Origin: Methyloceanibacter methanicus
GTDB taxonomy: Bacteria; Pseudomonadota; Alphaproteobacteria; Rhizobiales; Methyloligellaceae
DNA length: 64,000 nt
Direction of reading: 5' to 3'
Assembly: GCF_001723285.1 (NCBI RefSeq)
Contig: NZ_LPWG01000002.1
Coordinates: 1-64,000 of the forward strand
Shown here: piece by piece, positions 34,740-43,601 of the stretch
Numbering within the stretch: the stretch's first letter is position 1
Layout of the letters: the number at the start of each line of letters is the position of its first letter
Notes under the pieces: model-generated
Databases searched by the model: none
What the model was told of the DNA's origin: nothing
The model's input: only the letters and a program-made list of their open reading frames with translations
Program-made: the position numbers and the translations under genes

Positions 34740-34979
34740 ATGATCGCGGCGGAACTGGCGAACATGCGCCAAGGATCACGCACCGATCTGAAACCTTCCG
34801 CAAAATTGCGGAATGTAGAAACCAGCACAGCAGTAAATCCGCAAATTTGCGGAATAACGAAATCAGCCAGCCCGCGTCGTGATAATCCGCAAAATTGCGG
34901 ATCATCGATCAGCCAACCCGAAGCCGCCAAGCTTCTCAACGTATGTGGCCTAAATTTGGGCAATCCCGCAGGCACGTAA
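34740..34979 (+). pseudogene. Remnant of a phage/plasmid-type DNA-binding protein
   Basis: The frame reads MIAAELANMRQGSRTDLKPS, then AKLRNV, and later SQPEAAKLLNV. These are familiar pieces of a helix-turn-helix protein frequent on alphaproteobacterial phages and plasmids, in which LLNVS is normally followed by the recognition helix. Here the frame ends soon after LLNV, and the stretch between the two pieces holds three copies of a 16-bp inverted repeat. It is probably a truncated gene with repeat insertion. Start and function are uncertain. Confidence 0.4.
34797..34901. repeat. Three copies of inverted repeat TCCGCAA-N2-TTGCGGA
   Basis: Identical 7-bp arms with a 2-bp centre occur at 34797-34812, 34838-34853 and 34886-34901, spaced 41 and 48 bp apart. 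Each could bind a dimeric regulator or act as an iteron. Confidence 0.85.
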
Positions 34980-35066
34980 AATGTGCACAATTGTCGTGGC
35001 GACCGAGCGCCACGTAGCGCCGGTGCCGGTACTTGGTAACGCAGCACGGAACGGAAGGTGGTTGGC

Positions 35067-35303
35067 ATGACTGACGATGTGGTGAAGGCGAGGCGAGACG
35101 TGTTGGGTGCCAACATGGTGTTGGCCGATGACGCGTGCGGACATCTCGTCAGCGCGGTACATGCGCTGCGTGAGTTGTGGTTCGGCGGTCCTGGTCTGAC
35201 CGGCACAGCCCCGAGCCGTTCCGTAATGGAAGGCGTTGGGTACCTGATTGAGCGGATCGATGCGGAGGCGGAACGGGTCCGGCACCACATCAGGTTTGAT
35301 TAG
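35067..35303 (+). CDS. Small element-encoded helical protein
   Basis: A 78-aa protein beginning MTDDVVKARRDVLGANMVLA. It is largely helical (ACGHLVSAVHALRELWFGG, then MEGVGYLIERIDAEAERVRH). The ATG at 35067 follows ggaagg. No family is recognised. Only one base separates it from the next gene. Confidence 0.55.
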   Translation: MTDDVVKARRDVLGANMVLADDACGHLVSAVHALRELWFGGPGLTGTAPSRSVMEGVGYLIERIDAEAERVRHHIRFD

Positions 35304-35304
35304 G

Positions 35305-35606
35305 GTGAGGCGGAACACCCTTGAGGCAGCGATAGAGGCTGTACTGCACGTGGCGCTGCGTCACGGTGATGCGGATCGTCTCGATGCAATCGGGGCGGCG
35401 ATTGATTTGCTCGATGACATTGATGGCGACGCAGACCTTGAGCCTGATCTGGCTGGGGCGCGCCGGGGTGTTCGTGGCAGATGTTCTTGAGCCGCGATGA
35501 CCGGGAGTGCGACTGGTACGAAACAGGCACGGAGTTCCCGGCGGGCTACACCGCTATGGCAGATCGGGCCCATCCCGGCGTTGGGTTCGTGATCATCGAG
35601 TCGTGA
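35305..35606 (+). CDS. Small acidic alphaproteobacterial phage/satellite protein, frameshifted
   Basis: A GTG start gives MRRNTLEAAIEAVLHVALRH, then LDDIDGDADLEPDLAGA. The next frame supplies the rest: PGCSWQMFLSRDDRECDWYE, then TGTEFPAGYTAMADRAHPGV to a stop at 35606. The pieces join through one missing base near 35460. The combined product (about 100 aa) has the make-up of a small protein widespread in alphaproteobacterial genomes and prophages (acidic helix, then DREWD/ECDWYETG). Function unknown. Confidence 0.55.
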
Positions 35607-35727
35607 ATCAGTTGCGCTGATCCGGGCCTGATCCGGTCAGGTCCGGATCGTCGCGATGTCCCGGCTTGTCCTGGCTTGTCCCGGCATGACGATTCACCGG
35701 CGGTGCGACGGGGCCTAACGTCTGGGG

Positions 35728-35847
35728 ATGATGTTTCGATCCCCACTCGCCGATCTGGTCCCAATGGCATGTTTGGTTCAACGCGGAGTTAACGCGGGCC
35801 TAAGTACTCCTGTCGCGCTGTGCCAAAATGGGACAGTCGCGTCATGA
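35728..35847 (+). CDS. Possible 39-aa leader ORF coupled to the large terminase
   Basis: ATG at 35728 begins MMFRSPLADLVPMACLVQRG and the frame ends in TGA at 35845-35847, overlapping the terminase ATG by four bases (ATGA). Only the coupling and a weak ggga support it. A short leader controlling terminase translation is possible; so is chance. Confidence 0.3.
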   Translation: MMFRSPLADLVPMACLVQRGVNAGLSTPVALCQNGTVAS

Positions 35848-37362
35848 GTTCCAGGTCCGGCACAAAAGCGGTGCGATTCCTGGAATCCTTGGAGGTTCCT
35901 GAGGGTCCCAGGCTGGGCAAAAGCTCGCCCTGGCGCCGTTCCAAAAGAAGTTCGTGAACGGATCGCTTGCCGATGACATCAACGTGGGCGTTCTGTCCGT
36001 TGGGCGCGGCAACGCGAAAACGGCACTATCCTCCGGCGTGGCGCTCGGCGCCTTGCTGGGGGAGTGGGATGACCAACCTCGCCGCGAGGTCCTGATCGCG
36101 GCGCGCACCGCTGACCAGGGCAGGATCGCGTGGAGCTTCGCGGCGGCGCTGTCACGATCCCTGCCCGAGGACGTTCAGCGCGATCTTATTTTTCGACGCA
36201 GCCCCAGGCTTGAGATCAGCTACGAAGGTGACGGCGGATCGCACATGCTGCGGGTCCTCCCGGCGGACGGCAAGTCCAGCCTCGGGTCGGCTCCCAATCT
36301 CGTGCTCATGGATGAGCGTGGCCATTGGGAGCGCGACAAAGGCGACGAGTTGGAACACGCGCTCCTGTCCGGCCTGGGCAAGCGTGGCGGCCGTGCCTGA
36401 TCATCTCCACGTCGGCACCCGACGATGCGCACCCGTTTTCCAAATGGCTCGACGAGGAACAAGCAGGCGTGTACCGCCAGGAGCACAGGCCCGCACCGGG
36501 CCTTCCCGCAGACGACGTGAAGAGCCTTCTCGTCGCGAACCCCGGCGCCCGGTATGGCATTGGATCGGACCTCGATTGGCTCGTAGCGCAGGCCCGGCGG
36601 GCCATCGCGCGCGGCGGATCAGCCCTTACCACGTTCCGGCTCTACAATAGAAATGAGCGCGTCTCGGGCGAGACCCGGGACCTCTTGCTCACGGTGGATG
36701 AGTGGCTCGGATGCGAAACGTCCGAACTGCCGCCCCGCGAGGGCGCCGTGGTGATTGGGATCGATCTGGGCGGCTCGGCGTCCATGACGGCTGCAGCATT
36801 TTATTGGCCCGACACGGGACGCCTTGAGGTTCTTGGATGGTTCCCGTCCCGTCCCGGCCTGCTCGACCGTGGCCAATCAGATGGCGTGGGGTCGAGATAC
36901 ACCGAAATGCAGGACCGTGGCGAGCTTGTCACCCTGGGCGACCAGACCGTCCCCGTCGCGGCGTGGCTCGCGGAAGTCATGAGGCACGTCGAGGGTGAAA
37001 CCGTAACAGCACTGACCGGGGACCGATTCAAGCAGGCCGAACTGGCGGAGGCGATGGATCGGGCCGGGGTGCGGGTCCCGGTCGTGTGGCGCGGCATGGG
37101 ATTCAGGGATGGCGGCGAGGATTGCGAAAGATTTCGCCGGGCCTGTTTCGACGGCAAGGTGAAATCTGTTCCATCCCTCTTACTGCGCTCGGCATTTGCG
37201 GACGCCGTGACGCTGAGGGACCCGGCGAACAATCTCAAACTCGCGAAAGCACGTTCGACCGGCAGGATCGACGCGGCGGCGGCGGCCGTGCTGGCCGTTG
37301 CGGAGGGGGCTCGGGTCACGGCCCGGCCCCAGAAAGAGTCGAGGGCGCCGGTGTGGGCATGA
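35844..37362 (+). CDS. Phage terminase large subunit, two single-base deletions
   Basis: The packaging motor ATPase/nuclease, about 506 aa after correction. The ATG at 35844 opens MSSRSGTKAVRFLESLEVPE. After a break near 35905 the frame gives GQKLALAPFQKKFVNGSLAD, then LSVGRGNAKTALSSG (Walker A-like) and LVLMDERGHWE (Walker B). A second break at about 36400 (gcc[c]tgatc) restores LIISTSAPDDAHPFSKWLDE. The nuclease domain shows VIGIDLGGSASMTAAAFYWP and TGRIDAAAAAVLAVA, with its acidic residues. Both breaks are consistent with one missing base each, like those in host genes, so the gene may be intact in the organism. No small terminase gene was recognised. The HNH gene overlaps its stop. Confidence 0.85.
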
Positions 37363-37652
37363 CCAATAGAAAGGACTGGTTCCGTCCGTCCCGCCTCGTG
37401 ACGCGCGACAAGCGCTGGCCCGCCCTTCGTCTCGCGGCGAAACGGAGAGACCGCTGGAAATGCGTGTCGTGCGGTGCGGCGGGACCTCTTGAAGTCGATC
37501 ACGTCAAGCCGGTCCGGAACAATCCAGAACTGAGCTTTGAACTGAGCAATTTGCAAACGCTTTGCAAATCGTGTCACGCGCGAAAAAACGCGCGAGGACA
37601 TCGGACTACCCCCCGAAAATCCGGAGCGCCGGAAGTGGCGCGCCCTTCTTAG
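37359..37652 (+). CDS. HNH endonuclease of the head module
   Basis: A 97-aa HNH nuclease. It has a zinc-knuckle Cys pair (WKCVSCGAAGPLEVDHVKPV) and a second pair (LQTLCKSCHARKNA), with the HNH catalytic His in EVDHVKPV. HNH proteins next to terminases of HK97-like phages assist DNA cleavage during packaging. It overlaps the terminase stop (ATGA coupling). A basic Arg-rich N-terminus fits DNA binding. The rest is short and ends EVARPS. Confidence 0.88.
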   Translation: MTNRKDWFRPSRLVTRDKRWPALRLAAKRRDRWKCVSCGAAGPLEVDHVKPVRNNPELSFELSNLQTLCKSCHARKNARGHRTTPRKSGAPEVARPS

Positions 37653-37667
37653 TAATGGAGTTAATTG

Positions 37668-38939
37668 ATGTTGGAATCTGTGAAAATCAGCCGACGCCAG
37701 TCGGAAATCCGGCAGGCCCTTGCCGATCTTGTCGGCAAGACCGAGCCGACCGAGGACGAGACCCGCTCGATGGAAACCCTCGATGCGGAGTATAGAACAA
37801 ACGAGACCAGATATCGTGCCGCATTGGTCTCGGAAGACGAAGAGCGTCGCGAAGCCGGAGCCGATCTTGAGACCCGAACCGACCAAGAGCGTGCCGACCT
37901 GATCGACGCGTTTGAGATGCGCCAGGTCGCTCTTGCCCTCGACGAGGCGCCCGCTGGAGGGTGCCACGGCTGAACTCGTGGAAGAGATGCGTGGCGAGGG
38001 CGGGTATCGCGGCATCCCCGTGCCGTGGCTCGCCCTTGAGCGACGCGCCGGTGAAACCGTGGCCGCCGGGACTCCTGATCCGATCACCACGCGGCCCATC
38101 ATCGACCGCCTGTTCCCGGACAGCGTGGCGGCCCGGATGGGTGCTCAAATGATCAGTATCGACTCGGGCGCGGTCGAGTGGCCCGTCGTGACCTCCAGCG
38201 TGGCCGCCGGTTGGGCTGACGGTGAAACCGCAAGTGTTGCGGGACCGACCGTCTTCGCCACGACGGACAAGGCGCTGAAGCCCGAACAGAACCTCGGCAT
38301 CACCATGCGGATCACCAGAAAGACGCTCAAGCAGTCCGGTGCCGCGCTGGAACAAGCGGTGCGCCGAGACATGAATAGTGCGGTCTCCTCCGCGCTCGAC
38401 GCGGCGATCTTTCTTGGCACTGGCGCCAACGGCCAGCCCCTTGGCGTGATCACTGGTCAAGCCACGTACGGCATCACCGCGACGGACGCGGATGATCTTG
38501 CATCGTGGGCCGCGCTGCGGGCCGCCGTGGTGCGCTTCATGACCGCCAACGCGGCGGGCGGTCCCGGTGCGGTCCGCGCCCTGATCCGACCGGAGCTTTG
38601 GGACTTCCTCGACGGTGCATATATTGACACCGGGACCGGCATTACCGAGTGGGACCGCTTGGTCAAGAACGTGCCTGCTGGCAACATCGCCATGACTACG
38701 AACGCAATCGCCGCGCCGAGCGGCACGCCCGCTGAGACGCAGGCGCTTCTCACGACCACGCGGGCGGCGTGGCGCCGGTATTCGTCGGGGTTTGGGGCGG
38801 CGTGGACCTGATCCGCGACCCGTACAGCGACGCCGCATCCGGTGGCCTCCGGTTGACCGCACTGACGACCGCCGACGTGACGGTTGCGCGCCCCGCCCAG
38901 CTTGAGCTGGTCACGGGCCTCGAACTGGCGGCGGCCTAG
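37668..38939 (+). CDS. Major capsid protein, HK97 fold, two frame breaks
   Basis: Residues 1-100 are a charged helical scaffolding (delta) domain (SRRQSEIRQALADLVGKTEP, then EDEERREAGADLETRTDQER). The shell domain follows after a break near 37945: PDPITTRPIIDRLFPDSVAA, then DSGAVEWPVVTSSVAAGWAD, LKPEQNLGITMRITRKTLKQ and DAAIFLGTGANGQPLGVIT. A second break near 38762 restores the last strand: GGVAPVFVGVWGGVDLIRDP, then TADVTVARPAQLELVTGLEL. The corrected length is about 423 aa. The ATG at 37668 has ggag upstream. The capsid gene precedes the protease, the reverse of the HK97 order. Confidence 0.85.
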
Positions 38940-38941
38940 CC

Positions 38942-39643
38942 ATGAATTACGAGGGCGGAGCTATCGGCACGTTGGAATGCCGTGAAGACGGTGGCGCTGG
39001 GCTCCGCCTTCACGGCCGCTTCCCGTACAACAAGACCGCGATTCTGTCCGACGGCGGACGAACCGGGCGGCCCAAGAAGGAGCGTTTCGGTCCGAAGGCG
39101 TTCAATTACCGGGTCGCGGCCCCGGGCAAGGAAATCCATTTGCTTGTCGGCCATAATTTCGGAAAACCATTGGCGTCTAAGCTGACCGACACCCTGATTT
39201 TCCTGGACACGGCGGAGGCGCTCGAATTCGACGCGTTAATCGCCCCAGCGATTGCGGCGACAAGCTACGGCCGCGACATCATCGCCATGATCATGTCGGG
39301 CCTCGCGTTCGGGATTTCGCCGGGGTTCCGCATCCCGCCGAAGCGGGCCGTGGCTGTTCCTGTGACGACTGAGATCGAGACGGTCCGTAGACCGATCAGT
39401 GGCGAGCCCGTAACGATTGAGGACGAGCCGAACGACGGCACGCTCGACGAGAACGGCGACCCCCGGTACGGCGCGATTATCCGATTGATTTGGGAGGCGC
39501 TGCTCTACGAAATCTCAATCGTGACGCGCCCGGCCTATAAGGAAAGTCAAGTTGAAATGCGCGATTGGACCGCGACCGAAACGCACCTGCGCGACGCCCC
39601 GGACGCCGGGGTGCAACGTGTACTGAATAGATGGAGGGCATAG
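38942..39643 (+). CDS. HK97-family prohead protease
   Basis: A 233-aa serine protease of the U35 family that removes the capsid delta domain and matures proheads. Catalytic-region motifs are LLVGHNFGKPLASKL (His) and IIAMIMSGLAFGISPGFRIP (Ser in MSG), then IWEALLYEISIVTRPAYKES near the end of the fold. It is unbroken. It starts 2 bp after the capsid stop and overlaps no other gene. An insert between the fold strands (PISGEPVTIEDEPNDGTLDE) is longer than in HK97 gp4. Confidence 0.87.
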   Translation: MNYEGGAIGTLECREDGGAGLRLHGRFPYNKTAILSDGGRTGRPKKERFGPKAFNYRVAAPGKEIHLLVGHNFGKPLASKLTDTLIFLDTAEALEFDALIAPAIAATSYGRDIIAMIMSGLAFGISPGFRIPPKRAVAVPVTTEIETVRRPISGEPVTIEDEPNDGTLDENGDPRYGAIIRLIWEALLYEISIVTRPAYKESQVEMRDWTATETHLRDAPDAGVQRVLNRWRA

Positions 39644-39645
39644 CG

Positions 39646-40218
39646 ATGCGTGCCGTTACACTTGAACAATACGAAAGCCCGCTCGCGGGCCGTGGGGTGA
39701 AGCCGAGCGGCCTGAGTGAAGAGGCCGCAAAGCTTGATTCGGAAGAGGTTTGGCTCCGAATTGAAGCGTATACTGCGTATCGGTTCTGGCCCCGTGAGTG
39801 CATCTGGACCGTCGAGGGCCCGGGCGATTGGCCGGTGCCACTTTACCCGGCGACAATCGCGAAGGTCGAGTCGTGGCTAGACGACGCCTGGACCGAAACC
39901 ACAGCATACGGACCGTCACCACACGGATTGAGCCTACCGGCCGGAACGCTGTACCGCATCACCGGCGAGGTCGGGGACTGGGACGGAACGCCAGGAATCG
40001 CGGCTGACCCTATTGCGTTCGACGAAGCCTATCGACGCCTTGCCGAATATTTGGCGACGGGCGGTTGCCCTGGTTGGGAGGACTGTTCGTATGGACGGAT
40101 CGGCGGCGGGGGTGTTTCTCTGATTCCGCCTCGTCGAGACAATTGGCTCGGAAGGGCCATGCAATTGAGCGGCGCGGCGGACATGTTGCGCGGATATCGG
40201 AGATCGCCGGGATGCTAG
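39646..40218 (+). CDS. Probable head-tail connector-like structural protein
   Basis: A 190-aa protein. It begins MRAVTLEQYESPLAGRGVKP. A central beta-rich domain (WTVEGPGDWPVPLYPATIAK, then GTLYRITGEVGDWDGTPGIA) is followed by a helix, DPIAFDEAYRRLAEYLATG. The opening and the last helix resemble connector/adaptor proteins of head modules, and the position between protease and portal fits. No certain family match can be made by eye. The ribosome site ggaggg is strong. It overlaps the portal start by 7 bp. Confidence 0.55.
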   Translation: MRAVTLEQYESPLAGRGVKPSGLSEEAAKLDSEEVWLRIEAYTAYRFWPRECIWTVEGPGDWPVPLYPATIAKVESWLDDAWTETTAYGPSPHGLSLPAGTLYRITGEVGDWDGTPGIAADPIAFDEAYRRLAEYLATGGCPGWEDCSYGRIGGGGVSLIPPRRDNWLGRAMQLSGAADMLRGYRRSPGC

Positions 40219-41269
40219 ATCGAATCAAAAATTTCTTTCGACGCGAGACCAGAGCGTCCGGGTCCGGCTTCACCGCCGAGATCATGGCGGCTCGCGAGTC
40301 CTTTATCAGTGGACGGAGCGGTGTTGGCGAATTGACGGCGACGGTTCAGTCGTGCGTGTCGCTGTGGGAGGGCGGGCTTGGCCTCGCGGATGTGACGGGT
40401 ACGGACGTTCTCACCCGCCGCGTCATGGCTGTGGCGGCCCGGAGCCTTGCGCTACGAGGCGAAGCGGTGTTCCTGATTCAGGAGGACGGACTCGTGCCGT
40501 GTGCGGATTGGGACCTTTCGACTCGCAACGGACGGCCCCGCGCGTACCGGGTCTCGATCAGTGAGGCGGGGGGCGGCACGACGCGGACCGCCCTTGCTGC
40601 GGAGGTTCTGCATTTCAGGATCGGCACCGATCCAGTCGCCCCGTGGATCGGAACGGCGCCGCTCCGGCGCGCCGCGATCAGCACACGGACATTGCAAGCC
40701 ATTGAGGCCGCCCTGGCCGAAGTTTTCGAGTTCGCTCCGCTCGGATCGCAAATTGTTCCGATGCCTGAAAATCCGGCCACTGACAATGAGGCGCTTCAAC
40801 GGTCGTTCCGGGGCCAGCGGGGCCGGGTCCTGCTCCGCGAGTCGGTTTACGTCACGGCGGCGGCCGGTCCGGCGCGGTTTCAGGATTGGCGCCCGACCAG
40901 CTTGCGCCCGACCTGGAACGGGCCGCGACCCACGAACACCTCGTTGCGGCACGGAACTCTGTACTGACAGCATACGGCGTATTGCCCGGCCTGGTCGAAC
41001 CAACCGCAGCGGGTCCAACGGTTCGAGAGGCGCAACGGCATCTCGCATCCTGGACCTTGCAACCCGTCGCCGCCCTCATCGCTGAGGAAGCCTCCAATAA
41101 GCTCAGCGCCGAGGTTGATCTTGACGTGATGCGGCCATTGCAGGCGTTCGACGCCGGTGGGCGGGCCAGGGCGATGAACAGCGTCATCCAGTCGCTCGTC
41201 ATGGCCAAGGAGGCCGGAATCGATCCAGCCGCTGCGGCGCGTCTCGTGGACTGGTCTGTTGACGGATGA
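40212..41269 (+). CDS. Phage portal protein, HK97 type, one single-base deletion
   Basis: The portal ring forms the DNA entry gate and anchors the terminase. It begins MLDRIKNFFRRETRASGSGF and has VQSCVSLWEGGLGLADVTGT, RSLALRGEAVFLIQEDG, then EVLHFRIGTDPVAPWIGTAP and IVPMPENPATDNEALQRSF. After a break near 40878 (one missing base) the next frame continues LAPDQLAPDLERAATHEHLV, then RNSVLTAYGVLPGLVEPT, and ends in a helical barrel region at 41269. The corrected length is 352 aa, on the short side for a portal. Here it is the last head gene; in most HK97-like phages it lies right after the terminase. Confidence 0.85.
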
Positions 41270-41485
41270 TTTTGTGGATTCGCGGGTGCCGTTTCCTATG
41301 GCGGCCCCGCGAGCGTCGCAGTTTTTCTCTGTGGCTGCGACAGGGGTGGCCCGATCCCCGCGAAAAATTTGGCCATGGCGTCGGCCTCACATTGTGTCGC
41401 TTGTGAGGCGCGGCACCGCCACTTCGTGGCGCGTTTCGCATGCGCGTCGCGACCCGGCCCGGCGCCGGCTCCTGTACCGCCGGAC

Positions 41486-41524
41486 GGGCGGGGCGTTTCT
41501 GAGCATGGGCGCCCCGCCCATTTT
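41486..41524 (+). terminator. Terminator of the head operon
   Basis: A perfect 10-bp stem gggcggggcg (41486-41495) / cgccccgccc (41510-41519) with a 14-nt loop, followed by attttc. It separates the structural operon from the regulator genes. Confidence 0.8.
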
Positions 41525-41549
41525 CATCCCTGGGTTGTCACGATTTTCA

Positions 41550-41578
41550 TTGATCGTATCTGGTGGCAACATTATAAA
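41550..41578 (+). promoter_or_regulatory. Strong sigma-70 type promoter for the regulator-integrase operon
   Basis: TTGATC at 41550-41555 and TATAAA at 41573-41578 are separated by exactly 17 bp. The regulator ATG is 28 bp downstream. A repeat of tggcaaca on each side of the -10 could be an operator for self-repression. Confidence 0.6.
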
Positions 41579-41606
41579 AGTAGCAGATGGCAACAAGAGG
41601 CCCGTT

Positions 41607-42089
41607 ATGGCTGATCAACTTTTCCGGTCCGAACCGATAATCACGGTTTCCGAGCTTGTCGAAATGACAGGCATCGGGACCCACCAAGTCCGAGACTGGC
41701 GGATTCGCGGCTACTTGGAAAAGATTGGCGATCAGGCTCCGAATCGGCGCTGGTTTTTCACAGTTTACGATGCGCTGATCGTTGCGATCTTGATGAAGGT
41801 CTATGCCGTGGCCGACGTGCACACGTCGCGCGCCGTGGCCGAGACCGTGGTCCAGGATGTTGTGTGGTGGTCGCTCCACGAACTCAAACTGTTCTCCTAT
41901 CCGAAGCTGCGTCGATTCGTCTTCGTCACGAAGGACGGCGACGTGTGGGTCGGGACGCGGATGCGCGAGGTCAAATCGCTCGCCGAGCCGGTCGGGATTC
42001 TCGTGGATGCGCAAGACATGGCCAAAAAGTTGTTGCCCAAGTTCCGCAGCGCTGTGAGGGAGCTGCATCGCCAAGTTTCGGAGAAGTAA
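41607..42089 (+). CDS. MerR-like helix-turn-helix regulator of the element
   Basis: A 160-aa protein. Residues 8-45 form a MerR/excisionase-like HTH: EPIITVSELVEMTGIGTHQV, then RDWRIRGYLEKIG. The remaining 110 residues (VYDALIVAILMKVYAVADVH, then TVVQDVVWWSLHELKLFSYP) are a helical/beta domain, probably for dimerisation or ligand sensing. Its start at 41607 follows caagagg. It is the first gene of the right-hand operon and the best candidate for master regulator, the place AlpA takes in other satellites. The promoter has possible operator repeats. Confidence 0.65.
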   Translation: MADQLFRSEPIITVSELVEMTGIGTHQVRDWRIRGYLEKIGDQAPNRRWFFTVYDALIVAILMKVYAVADVHTSRAVAETVVQDVVWWSLHELKLFSYPKLRRFVFVTKDGDVWVGTRMREVKSLAEPVGILVDAQDMAKKLLPKFRSAVRELHRQVSEK

Positions 42090-42093
42090 TGCG

Positions 42094-42288
42094 ATGACGA
42101 AACCAAATGATCAACGTTCCGTTCGGGGTCGCGCGGCGATTGCGCACCGCCTTGGAAGGTCCGAGCGCACCGTGTCCAGATGGGTGGCGCGCGGCATCCT
42201 TCCGGTCCGCCCCGGCCTGTTCCCGAATGATGCTCTTGAGGTCAGGTCGGCCGATCTGGCCCGGCTCACCCGCGATGACGAGGACTAG
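42094..42288 (+). CDS. Small helix-turn-helix protein
   Basis: A 64-aa DNA-binding protein. RGRAAIAHRLGRSERTVSRW, then VARGILPVRPGLFPNDALEV, forms an HTH like those of AlpA/excisionase-type proteins. The ATG follows ggagaagtaatgcg and lies 4 bp after the previous stop, so it is in one operon with the regulator and integrase. It could act as excisionase or co-regulator. Confidence 0.65.
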   Translation: MTKPNDQRSVRGRAAIAHRLGRSERTVSRWVARGILPVRPGLFPNDALEVRSADLARLTRDDED

Positions 42289-42291
42289 CAA

Positions 42292-42486
42292 GTGGCACGA
42301 GGCCCATTAAAGTTTAAGCAAGGCGACGTGGCCCGTGCCCTTCGTGCAGCCATTGCGGTTGGGATCGAGGTCAACCGGGTCGAGGTCTGTCCGGACGGGC
42401 GAATCGTGATCGTTGTTGCGGCTGAGCACGATGGCGACGAGTCCGGCGCTGGCCCCAATCCGTGGGACGATGAGGTTGTGCATTAG
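42292..42486 (+). CDS. Small conserved integrase-linked protein
   Basis: A 64-aa protein with a GTG start: MARGPLKFKQGDVARALRAA, then VEVCPDGRIVIVV and the ending NPWDDEVV. Proteins with this make-up (LKF.QGDV.RALRA.., then P.G.IVI, then NPWDEV) recur directly upstream of tyrosine integrases in alphaproteobacterial islands. No biochemical role is known to me; being coupled to the integrase suggests a role in recombination directionality. It lies 1 bp before the integrase start. Confidence 0.65.
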   Translation: MARGPLKFKQGDVARALRAAIAVGIEVNRVEVCPDGRIVIVVAAEHDGDESGAGPNPWDDEVVH

Positions 42487-42487
42487 T

Positions 42488-43579
42488 ATGAAGCGAAACG
42501 GACTCCCAAAAGGTGTGACCTCGTTCCGTGACCGGCACGGCAAGATCAGGATCAGGGGGCGCCGGAAAGGCGTGACGTACTATTTCAAGTCACGTCCCGG
42601 AACCGAAGAATTCACTCTTGAATATTTGGCGTGGCACGAGGGCAGGGAACACCGCCTCGAAATCGGTGCGTCCCGGACCAAGCCGGGGAGCGTTTCAGCA
42701 CTGGTCGTGAAGTTCTATCGCAGTGCGGAATGGGCAAACCTGTCGGATGCGACCAAGGCCACCTACAAGGGCATCATTGAACGGTTCCGCGTCGAGCACG
42801 GCCATAAGCCGGTAGCTCGCCTGGAACGCCGTCACGTTCGGGATATTGTCGCGAAGAAGGCGAAGACGCCCGCCGCCGCTAACAACATGCTCCGCATGAT
42901 TCGCGTCTTGATGCGCTTCGCCATCGAAGAGGAATGGAGACGCGACGATCCGACGCTCGGCATCAAGTCGATCAGGACTCGTTCCGGCGGGTTCCACACC
43001 TGGACCGAAGACGAGATCGCCCGGTTCGAAAAGCGCTGGCCCGTCGGGACACGCGAACGGCTCGCGTTTAGCCTATTGCTGCACACCGCCCAGCGCCGGG
43101 GCGACGTGATTCACATGGGGCGCCAGCACGTCCGCGACGGCAAGATCAGAGTCGTTCAGCACAAGACCGGAGCCACGCTGTCGATCCCGATTCACCCCGA
43201 CCTAAAGGCAGTGCTCGACGCCCACAAGTCTGACCACATGACGTTCCTCACGACCGCCAAGGGCGAACCCTTCACGGCGGCCGGGTTCGGGAACTGGTTC
43301 CGAGAAGCGTGTGACGCCGCAGGGCTCCCGAAGGGATGCGCGGCGCACGGGCTCCGCAAGGCGGCTTGCCGGAGGCTCGCAGAGGCGGGTTGTTCGGCCA
43401 ACGTGATCGCGTCGATCAGCGGACACGCTACGCTCAAAGAGGTTTCTCGATACACAAAGGCAGCGGATCAGGAATTGCTCGCCGAAGCCGCGATGCGTGC
43501 CATCGCCGGACCAGAACGCGAACAAAAACTGGCTAACCGGGGGAACGGGTTAGCCAAAACTGGGCGTAAGTCTTTGTAA
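42488..43579 (+). CDS. int: Tyrosine recombinase integrase of the element
   Basis: A 363-aa site-specific recombinase. The N-terminal arm-binding part starts [20 protein letters not shown]. The core-binding domain includes [20 protein letters not shown]. The catalytic domain has the first Arg in [15 protein letters not shown], Lys in [13 protein letters not shown], HxxR in [16 protein letters not shown], then [17 protein letters not shown] with the last His and the nucleophilic Tyr. It is uninterrupted and should be active. It ends 22 bp before the att core in the tRNA gene, the usual position for an integrase that targets that tRNA. Its last codons contain an inverted TGGCTAACC repeat. Confidence 0.92.
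   Translation: MKRNGLPKGVTSFRDRHGKIRIRGRRKGVTYYFKSRPGTEEFTLEYLAWHEGREHRLEIGASRTKPGSVSALVVKFYRSAEWANLSDATKATYKGIIERFRVEHGHKPVARLERRHVRDIVAKKAKTPAAANNMLRMIRVLMRFAIEEEWRRDDPTLGIKSIRTRSGGFHTWTEDEIARFEKRWPVGTRERLAFSLLLHTAQRRGDVIHMGRQHVRDGKIRVVQHKTGATLSIPIHPDLKAVLDAHKSDHMTFLTTAKGEPFTAAGFGNWFREACDAAGLPKGCAAHGLRKAACRRLAEAGCSANVIASISGHATLKEVSRYTKAADQELLAEAAMRAIAGPEREQKLANRGNGLAKTGRKSL
43530..43556. repeat. Inverted TGGCTAACC pair, possible right arm sites
   Basis: TGGCTAACC at 43530-43538 and its inverse at 43548-43556 lie 46-72 bp from the att core and inside the 3' end of int. They match the two copies near attL. Confidence 0.55.
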
Positions 43580-43601
43580 TAGGAGAACAAAAAAATGCGC
43601 A

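Larger units (their letters stand above)
41270..41606. other. 337-bp gap between head module and regulatory/integration module
   Basis: It contains the terminator at 41486-41524 and a promoter at 41550-41578. A short frame with CVACEARHRHFVARFACASR lies near 41390-41450 but has no start or end that makes a gene. Two copies of tggcaaca flank the promoter -10 region (41563-41572 and 41586-41594). Confidence 0.55.

Noticed and set aside
34670..35290. 206-codon minus-strand frame in the element
   Set aside because: It lies opposite better-supported plus-strand small genes and the repeat cluster; Ser/Arg/Pro-rich without domains.
41369..41614. Frame with CVACEARHRHFVARFACASR in the gap after the portal gene
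   Set aside because: No ribosome site, it crosses the terminator and promoter, and no family is recognisable; at most a gene remnant.
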